Positions 8,483 through 18,120 of a DNA stretch of 64,000 bases are shown one piece after another (position 1 is the stretch's first letter; every line of letters starts with the position of its first letter). A program made the translations under genes and the position numbers. The notes beneath the pieces are model-generated. The model saw only the letters and a program-made list of their open reading frames with translations. It made no database searches and was not told the origin of the DNA. This stretch comes from an uncultured bacterium. Lineage in GTDB: Bacteria; Edwardsbacteria; AC1; EtOH8. The DNA is taken from positions 62,001 to 126,000 of the forward strand of contig CALMGM010000008.1 of NCBI GenBank assembly GCA_937863685.1, read 5' to 3'.

Positions 8483-8515
8483 AGAAGCCCCGCCTAACGG
8501 CGGGGCTTCTTTTTA
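8483..8515. terminator. Bidirectional Rho-independent terminator between convergent genes
   Basis: AGAAGCCCCGCC-TAAC-GGCGGGGCTTCT followed by TTTTT. Confidence 0.85.
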
Positions 8516-9157
8516 TAATTTGATATCCTGAAATCCCTGACAGATATAATCTGCCTCCTGCAATTTATCGGAATTATGAGTCGTTGCCAGGGCAATACAT
8601 TTCATCCCGGCCCGGTGGGCCGCTTCGATTCCTAACGGTGCATCCTCGATAACCATACAGTCCGACGGCAAAACGCCAATCCTTTGGGCTGCATAAAGAA
8701 AAATATCCGGGGCCGGCTTGCCCTTTCCCCCGACATCAGCCGCAGTAAATATCCTTTCCGGAAAATACCTGGCTAAATCCAGCTTTCTATCGACTATTTC
8801 CAAAAGTTCAGTGTCCATAGATGTGGCAACGCAAGTCAGGTACTTATCTGATATGTTTTCGAAAAATTCCCTGAATCCCGAAACAAATTCTATCTTCTGC
8901 CGGAATAATCCTTTGACCATTTCCAACCACTCCGATGCCAACTCCTCCGGCCTGCCGGAGAACCCATAAAAGCCCTGCATCTTAACGATTGCTTCCTTCA
9001 TGGATGTCCCCGTTATCACGTGTTTTATCTCTTCTCTTTTGTAAAAAATGCCCCGTTTGGCTAAAAATTCCTGCTCTGAAATATCCCAGATATTTTCGCT
9101 GTCAATGATCACACCATCCAGATCAAATATGATAGCTTTGATATTATTCTGCAACAT
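8513..9157 (-). CDS. HAD-superfamily hydrolase (beta-phosphoglucomutase-like)
   Basis: IIFDLDGVIIDSE; GKPAPDIFLYAAQ; VIEDAPLGIEAAHRAGMKCIA. Confidence 0.92.
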   Translation of the reverse strand: MLQNNIKAIIFDLDGVIIDSENIWDISEQEFLAKRGIFYKREEIKHVITGTSMKEAIVKMQGFYGFSGRPEELASEWLEMVKGLFRQKIEFVSGFREFFENISDKYLTCVATSMDTELLEIVDRKLDLARYFPERIFTAADVGGKGKPAPDIFLYAAQRIGVLPSDCMVIEDAPLGIEAAHRAGMKCIALATTHNSDKLQEADYICQGFQDIKL

Positions 9158-9179
9158 ATTGAATGTTAAAAATTCATAT

Positions 9180-10511
9180 TTAAAGCAGGTCGCTGGCCAG
9201 CTCGGCCAGGTGGCTCCGCTCCCCTTTCAGCAGGTTGACGTGGGCGAACACCTGCTGGCCCTTCATCCGGTCCACCAGAAAGGTCAGTCCGTTGGACTGG
9301 CTGTCCAGGTAGGGAGAATCGATCTGATAGATGTCCCCGGTGAAGATGATCTTGGCCCCCTCCCCCGCCCGGGTGATGATGGTCTTGACCTCCAGGGGGG
9401 TCAGGTTCTGGGCCTCGTCCACGATGAAGAAGATGTTGGACAGGCTGCGGCCCCGGATGAAGGCCAGGGCCGAGATCACCAGCTTCTCGTTCTGGATCAT
9501 GTCGTTGATCTTGTTGTGCTCCTTGCTTTCCGGCGAAAAACGGTGCTTGATAACAGCCAAATTGTCCCACAGCGGCTCCATATAAGGGTCGATCTTGGAT
9601 TTGATGTCCCCCGGCAGGAAGCCGATGTCCCGGTTGGCCAGGGGAACCACCGGACGGGCCAGGTATATCTGGTGGAACTGCCTCCGCTGTTCCAGGGCCG
9701 CCGCCAGGGCCAGCAGGGTCTTCCCGGTGCCGGCCTTTCCGGTGATGGCCACCAGCTGGATCTCCGGCTGCATCAGGGCGTCCAGAGTGATGGTCTGCTC
9801 GGCGTTGCGGGGCTCGATGCCGTAGGCGTGACGCTTGACCACCCGCTCCATGACATTTTTCTCGGCATTAAAGCGGCACAGCACGCTGGAGCTGTTGTTC
9901 TTGAAGACGAAATACTGGTTGGGTGACGGCGTTTCCATCTTGGGAAGATCCGATATCGCCACACAGTAAGGTTCTTCGTAGAACCTGCTGATGATCGCTT
10001 TATCCAGATCCTCAATTATCTGGGCCCCGGCATAGAGTTTGTCCACGTGCCGGATCTTCCCGGTCTCGTAATCCTCGGCCGGGATGCCCAGCGATTTGGC
10101 CTTCATCCGCAGGTTGATGTCCTTGCTGACGATGATCACCTGGCGCCCCTTGAGGGTCTTGCAGAACTGGTCGGCCAGGGCCAGTATCCGGTGGTCGGCC
10201 TTGTCGGCTGTAAAGGCGTGGTAGATCAACTCGGAATGCGGGTCCTCCACCTCCACGTACAGCCGGCCCTTGCCCTTGCCCAGCGAGACCCCCTTGGTGA
10301 ACAGCTGGTCCCCGGCCAGCTTGTCCAGCTCCCGGATGAACTCCCGGGCCTCGAAGTTGATCAGGTCGCTGCCCTTCTTGAACTTGTCCAGTTCCTCCAG
10401 CACCACGATGGGGATAACGATGTCATGTTCCTCAAAATGATTGATACAGGTGTGATCGTACAGGATCACGTTGGTGTCCAGCACGAACAGCTTCTTCTTG
10501 ACTGCTTTCAT
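9180..10511 (-). CDS. PhoH family protein with N-terminal PIN domain
   Basis: PIN domain FVLDTNVILYD; Walker A ITGKAGTGKTLLALAAAL; IFFIVDEAQNLTPLEVKTIITRAGEG. Confidence 0.94.
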   Translation of the reverse strand: MKAVKKKLFVLDTNVILYDHTCINHFEEHDIVIPIVVLEELDKFKKGSDLINFEAREFIRELDKLAGDQLFTKGVSLGKGKGRLYVEVEDPHSELIYHAFTADKADHRILALADQFCKTLKGRQVIIVSKDINLRMKAKSLGIPAEDYETGKIRHVDKLYAGAQIIEDLDKAIISRFYEEPYCVAISDLPKMETPSPNQYFVFKNNSSSVLCRFNAEKNVMERVVKRHAYGIEPRNAEQTITLDALMQPEIQLVAITGKAGTGKTLLALAAALEQRRQFHQIYLARPVVPLANRDIGFLPGDIKSKIDPYMEPLWDNLAVIKHRFSPESKEHNKINDMIQNEKLVISALAFIRGRSLSNIFFIVDEAQNLTPLEVKTIITRAGEGAKIIFTGDIYQIDSPYLDSQSNGLTFLVDRMKGQQVFAHVNLLKGERSHLAELASDLL

Positions 10512-10558
10512 GATCGTCCTGTTTTGGTGTTGATAATTTTGGTTTTGAGGATCAATAT

Positions 10559-10590
10559 AAAAGCCGAGATCTTTATGATCTCGGCTTTTT
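10559..10590. terminator. Rho-independent terminator
   Basis: AAAGCCGAGATC/GATCTCGGCTTT hairpin flanked by A/T runs. Confidence 0.8.
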
Positions 10591-10594
10591 GTTT

Positions 10595-13500
10595 TTATCT
10601 GACCAATGCCATCCTTCTGGTTACGGTCCGGTTCGGAGCTTGCAGTTGATAGAAATACAATCCGGCCGAGACCTTGCGCCCGGCCTGGTCCCTTCCGTCC
10701 CAGGCCACACTGTAGCGGCCGGTCATCTGATGCTCGTCCAGCAGATTCCTGACCAGCTGCCCGGCTACGTTGTAGACCGATATTTTCACCCTGCCCTCGG
10801 CCGCCAGCTCGTAGCTGATGGAGGTCCGGCCGGAGAAGGGGTTGGGCAGGTTCTGGCCCAGCACGGTGGCGGTGGGCACCGAGAAGGTCTTGCCCAGCAC
10901 CTGTTTGGCGTATTCACCGCTCCCGACGATGATCCGGAACTCCCTGGTCTGCTCGCCTGATTCCGGAGTGAAGTTGTATTCGTTATCTTTGGAGACATTC
11001 ACCGAAACCTGTCTGGCAAGATCAGCCAAATAGCATTCCGTTCCCGCAGGGAACTCGACCGGCAGGGTTATGGCCAGTTTGGACGGACCGTTGCACTCCA
11101 CTGCAAAATTCCAGACCTGGCCCTCGCCTATCTCGGGACGGACGTCGGTACAGAACTGGTCATCCGCCAGCCGGAAGTAGCCGGAGGTTCCTGTCATTCC
11201 GGAGGGCGGTTCGGGAAAGTCGTACTGGTCGCGCTGGGCAGAAGCATCGCTGCTGAGACCGAAGTAATTGTGATCCGATCCGCCCTGATTCTCCACCACC
11301 ACCAAGGCCTGCCAGCCGTTGGGAGATTTCGCAACTGCGGTCTTGCCGTCCTTCTTTTTGGCCGAGGTCGGATATATCTCCAGTTTTCTGGGCGACGTAT
11401 TATCATTCTTGAAACTGAAACCCTGATAACTGGCGAAGCTCATATTGGTGGTGACCTCGGTAGGCAGCACCCAGCGGCTTCCGTCATAATAATAAGGACC
11501 GGCCACCATCGACGGAATGATCACATTCATCCAGTTAATGTCAAACATGAACGGGGTACCCAGGTCGTTCCAGCCGGTATACAGGTCCAAACTGCAGGGC
11601 TTGGACTGGTTGAAATCGCCGTAACTTGAGGTGGCCCCGGGGAAGGTGAGGTTGTTGGGTCCGGTCCGGCGACGAAGCCAGTAGGCCCGGCCCAGTTCCG
11701 AGATCGAGCCGGAACTGATAGTGGATATCTCATGATAGGCGCCTCCCGCCCATTCGTACAAGCGCCATTTGGTGTTATCATAGGGACCAAGGAGATTGGA
11801 GAGTTGGCCGAATATGTTCGAACCGATGGCATAAGCCGGAATGGAGATCATCTGCCATTTGTCATAGGTGAACGGGGTGGTTGGCGCCTGGCCGTTCATG
11901 TAGACGGAATGGATGTAATAGTCGCTCGGGGCCGGGTAATAACTTACATTCCCGGCGGAATCAACAGCTTCCACTTGGTATTGCACTCCTTCAATGCCGA
12001 TCTCGTAACTGTTGATGGTGGTCTGGTACTGGCCGGGGACCACCTCGGTTAATATCCTATCGAAATTGTAACCGTTGTAGCCGGCGGTACCCCAGTAAAC
12101 GGTGACCGACCCCATTTTTTTATCATCGTTGGCGTAGACTGTAAAGGGTGAATAGGAAGAGTCCGCATACAGCGGGTCGGTGCTACATTTCACGGAATTG
12201 ATGGAAGGCGGCGTAGAATCATTGTCCACCGTGTTAAAATTCCAGGCATAGCTGGAGACTATGTCGTTTAGGGCCAAATCCTTGGCGTTGATCACAGTTA
12301 AACTGACGTATTGTCCACTCCCAAAATCGTTATGACTCAATGTTACCGTGTCCCCAGCCGCATTCCAGTACTCGAACCAGCCCATGGGGTCAGGTGAGCA
12401 GGTGAAATTGAAATTGCCGCCGATGGAGTGGTTTATCGGTTCGGAGAAACCGATCACGATATCGCGTCCCACCGGCACCGACAGCTCTCCGTTGGTGGGC
12501 TCGGTGTATGTCACCCAGGGTGAGGTCTGGTCGATGGTGAAGGTGGGAACGCTGGAGAAACCAGACCAGTTGCCGGCCGCATCCCTGGCACGGACCCGCC
12601 AGTAATAAAGATCATCACCATAGGCCGACAGGTCTATGTTTACTCCGGTGGTTGAAATGGTGGAATCGTTGACTATCGGAGTGCTGAACGATCCGTCAAT
12701 ATTATCTATTTGCAGGTTATAAGCCACGGCGCTGTCGACTGCAAACCAGGAGAAATAAACGCTGGTGGTGTTCAGGACAGAAGCGTCCGCCGGAGTTGAC
12801 GGTATGGGGGCATCCGGCGGGGTCTGATCCAAGATAAGCTTGCGCACCGGGGACCATTTGGAGCTGTCGGGCAACGACCAGTTGTAGGCCTTGACCCTCC
12901 AGAAATAATCGCCCATCGATCCCAGGTAGATGGCCAGGCCCACCGAATTGGTGTCGGCCGTAAGGCTGTTGGCCACGTCTATGATGGTAAAGGTCGGATC
13001 TGAAGACACCTGTATCCGGTACTGGGTCACGACAGGTAACGAGCCCCAGTAAAAATCAACCTGGGGATAGTTCAGCTGGGCATCGGGGGCCGGAAATATC
13101 AACTGCGGCGGGTTGGGGGCCAAGGGCCGGTACAGCCAGACGCTGTCGCTTTGCGCCATGATTGGATCCGAGCCGCCGAACAGGTAGATGGAGTTGCCGG
13201 CGGCGCAGGCCCCGGCCCGGAAAAGCTTGACCGGGATGGAGTCCCCCAGCATCCAGGTGTTGGTCACCGGGTTGTAGATGTCCACCCTTCTGGTGATGGT
13301 GTTGGAACCGTCCACCACCCCGCCGATCAGGTAGATCAGCCCGTTGACCACCGCTCCGGTGGCCTGCCATCGCGGTACCGGCATGCTGGTGGCCTTGGTG
13401 GTCCAGCCCGTGCCCGAATCATATTCTGCTACCGAATTAAGGATGTTCCCCAAGCTGTCCTTTCCGCCCAGGACGTAGATGTGGGATTTGGAGTCCGCCC

Positions 13501-14092
13501 CCAATGCGGTCACGGTCACCGCGCAAGTACGGGATTGCGGCATGGATTGGACATAGATCGGCGGACCACCCTGGGGATCGAGCCGCTCCACTGAGGCGGT
13601 GGTCTGGCCAAAATTATTGGTGCCGCCCACGGCGTACAGATACCGATTGTAAAGGTTCACCAAGCCGTGGTTTGACCGGGGGGTCAGACTGTTCATGTTG
13701 GTGCCGGCCCAGTTGTAGATCACATTGGCAAACTTGAAGGTGCTGTCTTTAACGTTAGGCGAGCTCCAGCCGCCGTGTACATACAGTGTGTCGCCGGCCC
13801 TGGCCGCTGCCGCCGCAGACACGCTATAGGGATAGCCCGTCAGCCAGCTCCAGCCATGATCGGACAGGTTGAAGAAAAAGGCCAGGTTGGTATCGCCGGC
13901 GCTGGTGGAACCACCAACCAGGGCAATGCCGTCTTTGCCGACGGAAGCATCATAATAGCGGCTGACCGCCATGTTGGAAGTGCCATAGCCGCTTGGCAGA
14001 TGTCCTACCATATCCCAAACTCCAGCCAAGACCGGGGTTGCCGCGGCCATAGCGAACAATAATATTGCGAAGATATATTTTTTCATTCTCAT
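10595..14092 (-). CDS. Large secreted kelch-repeat / Ig-like protein with FlgD/T9SS-like C-terminal sorting domain
   Basis: Signal peptide; kelch motifs (YAVGGTNNFGQTT..VERLDP, YVLGGKDS..); SbsA/Big_5-like segment; C-term NLPNPFSGRTSISYEL...AGLYFYQLQAPNRTVTRRMALVR. Confidence 0.85.
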   Translation of the reverse strand: MRMKKYIFAILLFAMAAATPVLAGVWDMVGHLPSGYGTSNMAVSRYYDASVGKDGIALVGGSTSAGDTNLAFFFNLSDHGWSWLTGYPYSVSAAAAARAGDTLYVHGGWSSPNVKDSTFKFANVIYNWAGTNMNSLTPRSNHGLVNLYNRYLYAVGGTNNFGQTTASVERLDPQGGPPIYVQSMPQSRTCAVTVTALGADSKSHIYVLGGKDSLGNILNSVAEYDSGTGWTTKATSMPVPRWQATGAVVNGLIYLIGGVVDGSNTITRRVDIYNPVTNTWMLGDSIPVKLFRAGACAAGNSIYLFGGSDPIMAQSDSVWLYRPLAPNPPQLIFPAPDAQLNYPQVDFYWGSLPVVTQYRIQVSSDPTFTIIDVANSLTADTNSVGLAIYLGSMGDYFWRVKAYNWSLPDSSKWSPVRKLILDQTPPDAPIPSTPADASVLNTTSVYFSWFAVDSAVAYNLQIDNIDGSFSTPIVNDSTISTTGVNIDLSAYGDDLYYWRVRARDAAGNWSGFSSVPTFTIDQTSPWVTYTEPTNGELSVPVGRDIVIGFSEPINHSIGGNFNFTCSPDPMGWFEYWNAAGDTVTLSHNDFGSGQYVSLTVINAKDLALNDIVSSYAWNFNTVDNDSTPPSINSVKCSTDPLYADSSYSPFTVYANDDKKMGSVTVYWGTAGYNGYNFDRILTEVVPGQYQTTINSYEIGIEGVQYQVEAVDSAGNVSYYPAPSDYYIHSVYMNGQAPTTPFTYDKWQMISIPAYAIGSNIFGQLSNLLGPYDNTKWRLYEWAGGAYHEISTISSGSISELGRAYWLRRRTGPNNLTFPGATSSYGDFNQSKPCSLDLYTGWNDLGTPFMFDINWMNVIIPSMVAGPYYYDGSRWVLPTEVTTNMSFASYQGFSFKNDNTSPRKLEIYPTSAKKKDGKTAVAKSPNGWQALVVVENQGGSDHNYFGLSSDASAQRDQYDFPEPPSGMTGTSGYFRLADDQFCTDVRPEIGEGQVWNFAVECNGPSKLAITLPVEFPAGTECYLADLARQVSVNVSKDNEYNFTPESGEQTREFRIIVGSGEYAKQVLGKTFSVPTATVLGQNLPNPFSGRTSISYELAAEGRVKISVYNVAGQLVRNLLDEHQMTGRYSVAWDGRDQAGRKVSAGLYFYQLQAPNRTVTRRMALVR

Positions 14093-14098
14093 CTCTCC

Positions 14099-14818
14099 TT
14101 ATGGCCTGGTTGGCGGAAGTGGGATGGCGGTGTCGGTGGTGGGCGGTGGTTCGTCAGTTGTGCTGGAGCCGCCAGCCAAGGCTGCGACTGCTCCTCCGGC
14201 CGCCAGTACCCCGACCCCTCCCCAGAACCACCATTTGGCATAGATGGGTTTTTTGCCGGAACCAGAATCGGACTTAAGGGCCTGCTGGTTCACCTTTTTC
14301 TCCTGCTTTTTGGGAGCGGCATCGCTTTGCACCGAGGCCGCCAGGGTGTAGGCCACGTTCTTCATCACCGTGGTCAGCAGCTTGTCTATCTCCCCGGTGT
14401 AATCCTCGGTGACGCTGCGCTCGATCCGCCCGGTACGGACGTCTATCATCCGGATGTTGACGGTATAGGTCTTGCCCACCTTGCCCAGGCTGCCGGAGAC
14501 CATCTTCTCCACCCCGATCAGCTGCCCCACCTCCATGGCGCAGGCGTCGGTGTTGCAGGCCCCGGACTGCTGGAAGCCCTGTTCTTTGAGGATATCCTGC
14601 ATCTTGCCCCGCTCCATGGCATCGAACACCCCGGTGCGGAACAGTTCGGTGCGCAGGCGGTCGGACAACGCCGAGACCTCGGTCTCGGGAACCCCCTTGG
14701 GCTCCAGGTCCAAGATAGCCACCGTGGTCTTGCGGGCGGTCTGGGCCCAGCATAAATCGGCGGCTATTGGAGAGAAAAGCAGCAGCAATGCCAGCAAAGT
14801 TGACATGGTTTTCATCAT
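14099..14818 (-). CDS. CsgG-like secreted protein with C-terminal TM segment
   Basis: KTTVAILDLEPKGVPETEVSALSDRLRTELFRTGVFDAMERGKMQDILKEQG; GVEKMVSGSLGKVGKTYTVNIRMIDVRTG. Confidence 0.7.
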   Translation of the reverse strand: MMKTMSTLLALLLLFSPIAADLCWAQTARKTTVAILDLEPKGVPETEVSALSDRLRTELFRTGVFDAMERGKMQDILKEQGFQQSGACNTDACAMEVGQLIGVEKMVSGSLGKVGKTYTVNIRMIDVRTGRIERSVTEDYTGEIDKLLTTVMKNVAYTLAASVQSDAAPKKQEKKVNQQALKSDSGSGKKPIYAKWWFWGGVGVLAAGGAVAALAGGSSTTDEPPPTTDTAIPLPPTRP

Positions 14819-14904
14819 AGATCCCCCATACGATTAAGGCATTAACTTGTGTATGACCAATATGATACCCGAATAGATACCGATAGTCAAGTTGAAATTT
14901 AATT

Positions 14905-14932
14905 AAAAAGGCCGGGCCGACCAAAGCCCGGC
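14905..14932 (-). terminator. Rho-independent terminator after the radical SAM gene
   Basis: GCCGGGC/GCCCGGC hairpin plus T-run on minus strand. Confidence 0.8.
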
Positions 14933-14953
14933 TCAGATCCGAATCCGATGCCC

Positions 14954-16135
14954 TTAATTATGGTTGGACGGATAAATATGACAACCGTTCGCCTTCATCT
15001 TTTTTATGGCCACAGAAATTTCCGTGGTCAGGGCATTCCCCTGCCCGTTCTGGCAGAAAGGACAGGCCTGATAGTCCCCGTTGGAATCGATATAGAGGTA
15101 CCTGTTCCCGGCCCCGAAACAGCCCATCCTGCGCTGGTGGTATCCGGGATATGAGATGATGGGATATTCCCGGTATTTTGACTCCCGGTTCATTGCCAGA
15201 TAAAAGTCATCCAGGATATCCAGTTGTTCTTTTCCCAGGCGGCTGTCCCGGCCGGCAAACTTTCCCACCCTCCTTGGCTCCAGGATCCGGATGAACCCGG
15301 CCCCCCAGTCTTTTGCCAGCTCGGCATATTTCCCCAGGTTTTCCCAAGTGGCGAATTCACTGGTGGCGCACAGGGAAAGGCTCACCACGATATCGTTTTC
15401 CCTGCAATTCAAAACGGCCTGTCTGGCCCAATGAAATGATCTTTGGTGGTTCCGGAAAACATTGTGTTCGCGTTCGTCCCAGTGGTCCAGGCTGATATTG
15501 GCCCCGGTCAACCCGGCCTCTTTCAATCTCCCGGCCATCTCGGAAGTAAGTCCGAAACCCGAGGTCAGGATCCAACTATCGATATCGGGGCCGGTTTCAC
15601 GAATAATGGTCAGCAGGTCTTCGAAGCGGGCCAGGGGCTCCCCCCCGCTCAGTTGGAGGTGGCCGATACCGTTCTCTTTGAGTACCTGCAGGATCTTTAT
15701 AAGATCGGTCAGTTTCAGTCTGTCTTTTTCGTCGATATTGTTCCATTCATAGCAATGGCTGCATTTCAACGGGCAACGGTTGGTTATCGCCAATATCACC
15801 GTCTGCAGGGTGCCCGGGACATCGCTCTGGCCGGTGGCTCTCCTCAGCTCGGTGGTTATGAATGAATCGAAGGCCCGGGAGGACCAGCCCGGGGAATCCA
15901 CCGACCAGAAATATCTGCCCCCGGCTGCGACATATTTAACAATGCCTGGTATTCCGTGGATGCTCTTCCTCTTGTCCACCAGCTTTTTGACCGATGCCAC
16001 CGCCCTGAGGGGAAATCCAAAGAATTTTAGTGACAGCCATAGGACCCTGGCCAGAATTCCCATTCTGGCCATAAGTGCCCGGCGACCGTATATGATGGGT
16101 GGCCTTTTCCCGGCAGGTCGCATTGTATTATTCAC
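14954..16135 (-). CDS. Radical SAM protein with possible SPASM-like C-terminus
   Basis: ITNRCPLKCSHCYEW (CxxxCxxC); QLSGGEPL; C-terminal GCFGAGNRYLYIDSNGDYQACPFC. Confidence 0.85.
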   Translation of the reverse strand: MNNTMRPAGKRPPIIYGRRALMARMGILARVLWLSLKFFGFPLRAVASVKKLVDKRKSIHGIPGIVKYVAAGGRYFWSVDSPGWSSRAFDSFITTELRRATGQSDVPGTLQTVILAITNRCPLKCSHCYEWNNIDEKDRLKLTDLIKILQVLKENGIGHLQLSGGEPLARFEDLLTIIRETGPDIDSWILTSGFGLTSEMAGRLKEAGLTGANISLDHWDEREHNVFRNHQRSFHWARQAVLNCRENDIVVSLSLCATSEFATWENLGKYAELAKDWGAGFIRILEPRRVGKFAGRDSRLGKEQLDILDDFYLAMNRESKYREYPIISYPGYHQRRMGCFGAGNRYLYIDSNGDYQACPFCQNGQGNALTTEISVAIKKMKANGCHIYPSNHN

Positions 16136-16168
16136 TTTCTGTTGCAGTTCAAGCAGGATGGCCCGTCG

Positions 16169-17842
16169 CTAGCGGGCGTCTCTTTCCAGGTAGGTCCTGA
16201 TCAGTTGGTTCGAGAACTTGACAAACTGCCCTTTCTCTCGGAACGACTCCAGGTATTCCCTGTCCGGCCGGCCGGAGGGGTTTCTTAGTATCTGGTAATG
16301 CCCCTTGCTGTGCAACACAACGGTCCTGGCCCCGGATGATCCGCGGGGAGCGGTAAAGGCAAGGATCGCCTGGTTGCCGATCTCGGGCTGAATGTAATAC
16401 CGGCCGTCATCAGACGATAGAAGATCTTTGACATCCTCCCCTTTTTCGTTGACGGCTGTTTTCAGGGGAACAACCGTCCGTTGTATCGGAAGATCCCGGG
16501 AAAAATCCATCCCTACGTAATCGAACTCCCAGAACAGCGATCCGGCCTCCAGCTTGACATATATCGGACCCTCCCCCAGCCCTTCAAGGTCCAGGCAGAG
16601 CACGTCATCACGGTAGGCCATGGGCCCGGTCAGGTTATAATGATCCCGCATCTCCCATTGGCCGTTCCTTTGCACCGAGACTATCAGCGGGATCTTCTGC
16701 TCCAGCATCCAGCGGCGCAGGCCGTCGGCCGAGGCCTGCTTTTGTTTCTCCTGCCATCGGCCGTAGGCTATGCCGAACAGGTCGTGGAATCTGCCGAATA
16801 TGTAATCCAGCCAGAAGGTGTTCTTGGCCCGGATCACCAGCTTGGCGGAAGCGGCGCCCTCGGGGCGGTCGAATCTCAATATCAGCCCGTCTTCCTGGGC
16901 CTGGTCCTTGCCCAATCCGTCCCCCAGGTAGCTCAGGGTGTCCCTGGCGCTTATCCGGCCTCTGACATCCCTCCCCAGCAGATTGCTGGCGCTGGCCGGG
17001 GCTTGGGCGTCGGCTATCGTCTGGGGCTTCCCGTATTTATCGACCAAGACCACCACCCCCTGCGGATGGTCGTAAACCTCCAGCTCGGCCAGGTTGGTGT
17101 TCTGGATCTCATGGATCTCGTTGCTGATCTTGAGACGATACTCGCCCTGGACCGGTTTTATTCCCGGCAGGGCCAGGTAGTCGTGCCTCTCCAGCGGAGG
17201 ATGGGTCGAGCCGCTGTATATCTCCCCGAAGAAACGGTATTTCTCGCCGTCATAGGCATAAATGAATGGGCAGGATTCCTTGGTGGCCAGAACAATTATC
17301 ATAAAGGTGACGAAGGCCAGGGCCGCCACCCCCAGGCCGGTCAGTACATAGGAAGCGGTCGTGGCCTCGACCGCCGGATCATAAAGTTCGATACGGGTGA
17401 TATCGCCCATGTCTACATAGACGCTGTCCTTGGCTCCGGTGGTGAATTTAGTGGCATAGATGTGTATCTCGTCCAGAACCTCCTTGTTTTTATAGCGGTT
17501 GATCCCGTCGGGGTCAGTGGTCAAATAATACTTGTGGCCGTAATTACGGGCCAACACCCCGCCCAGCCGGTTGTTATCGGCCGATATGCCCGTAAGCTGC
17601 CACGCCTGTTGCTCGTGATGCAATATGATATATTTGTTGTTCTTTTGGAAATCGATCACCTGTTCGGCGGTGGCCCCTTGGCGGGTGTTGACCTTGTAGT
17701 AGCTGCAGCCTATGGACAGATTCAAAAAGGCCGCCAGGGTAAAAACCAAAACGACCTTTTTGATGATCATCGGGTCAAATATGCGCTTCCAGGACCCGGC
17801 ATTGAAATCAAATCCCTGACCGGAGGGTGAAAGGTTGATCAT
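16169..17842 (-). CDS. Hypothetical lipoprotein with internal TM segment
   Basis: Lipobox-like LNLSIGC after MIIKKVVLVFTLAAF (true start probably the internal MIIKK); internal hydrophobic LGVAALAFVTFMIIVLA. Confidence 0.6.
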   Translation of the reverse strand: MINLSPSGQGFDFNAGSWKRIFDPMIIKKVVLVFTLAAFLNLSIGCSYYKVNTRQGATAEQVIDFQKNNKYIILHHEQQAWQLTGISADNNRLGGVLARNYGHKYYLTTDPDGINRYKNKEVLDEIHIYATKFTTGAKDSVYVDMGDITRIELYDPAVEATTASYVLTGLGVAALAFVTFMIIVLATKESCPFIYAYDGEKYRFFGEIYSGSTHPPLERHDYLALPGIKPVQGEYRLKISNEIHEIQNTNLAELEVYDHPQGVVVLVDKYGKPQTIADAQAPASASNLLGRDVRGRISARDTLSYLGDGLGKDQAQEDGLILRFDRPEGAASAKLVIRAKNTFWLDYIFGRFHDLFGIAYGRWQEKQKQASADGLRRWMLEQKIPLIVSVQRNGQWEMRDHYNLTGPMAYRDDVLCLDLEGLGEGPIYVKLEAGSLFWEFDYVGMDFSRDLPIQRTVVPLKTAVNEKGEDVKDLLSSDDGRYYIQPEIGNQAILAFTAPRGSSGARTVVLHSKGHYQILRNPSGRPDREYLESFREKGQFVKFSNQLIRTYLERDAR

Positions 17843-17931
17843 ACATCTCCTGTAATAGTGTTCGGTATATATGATACTTCAAAATAACATGATGAATCAA
17901 GATGATTTTCATTGTTTTTAGGCTGGGAGAC

Positions 17932-17968
17932 AAAAAGGACAGGATAGTCAGCGGTAACTATCCTGTCC
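17932..17968 (-). terminator. Rho-independent terminator of tRNA-Asn
   Basis: GGACAGGATAGT/ACTATCCTGTCC hairpin plus T5 on minus strand. Confidence 0.85.
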
Positions 17969-17978
17969 CTGTAAGACA

Positions 17979-18053
17979 TGGCTCCAGCGGTAGGGCTCGA
18001 ACCTACAACAACCCGGTTAACAGCCGGGAGCTCTACCATTGAGCTACGCTGGA
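17979..18053 (-). tRNA. tRNA-Asn (anticodon GTT), CCA encoded
   Basis: Reverse strand TCCAGCGTAGCTCAATGGTAGAGCTCCCGGCTGTTAACCGGGTTGTTGTAGGTTCGAGCCCTACCGCTGGAGCCA; acceptor TCCAGCG/CGCTGGA, anticodon loop CTGTTAA. Confidence 0.97.
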
Positions 18054-18071
18054 ACATCTTTAAGAGGCTTA

Positions 18072-18100
18072 ATTATATTTGATTTTCAACCTTATGTCAA
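18072..18100 (-). promoter_or_regulatory. Promoter of tRNA-Asn, TTGACA-N17-TATAAT
   Basis: Exact consensus, spacer 17, on minus strand just upstream of the tRNA. Confidence 0.85.
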
Positions 18101-18120
18101 GATTTTTATACCCGTGAAAG

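Noticed and set aside
10595-14092. Adhesin/phage tail interpretation of the kelch protein
   Set aside because: Signal peptide, kelch repeats and sorting tail support a secreted surface protein; no phage genes nearby
16481-17830. 449-aa plus-strand ORF
   Set aside because: Antisense to the lipoprotein gene with signal peptide; translation has no domain signature
17839-18057. 72-aa minus-strand ORF
   Set aside because: Covers tRNA-Asn and its terminator; not coding
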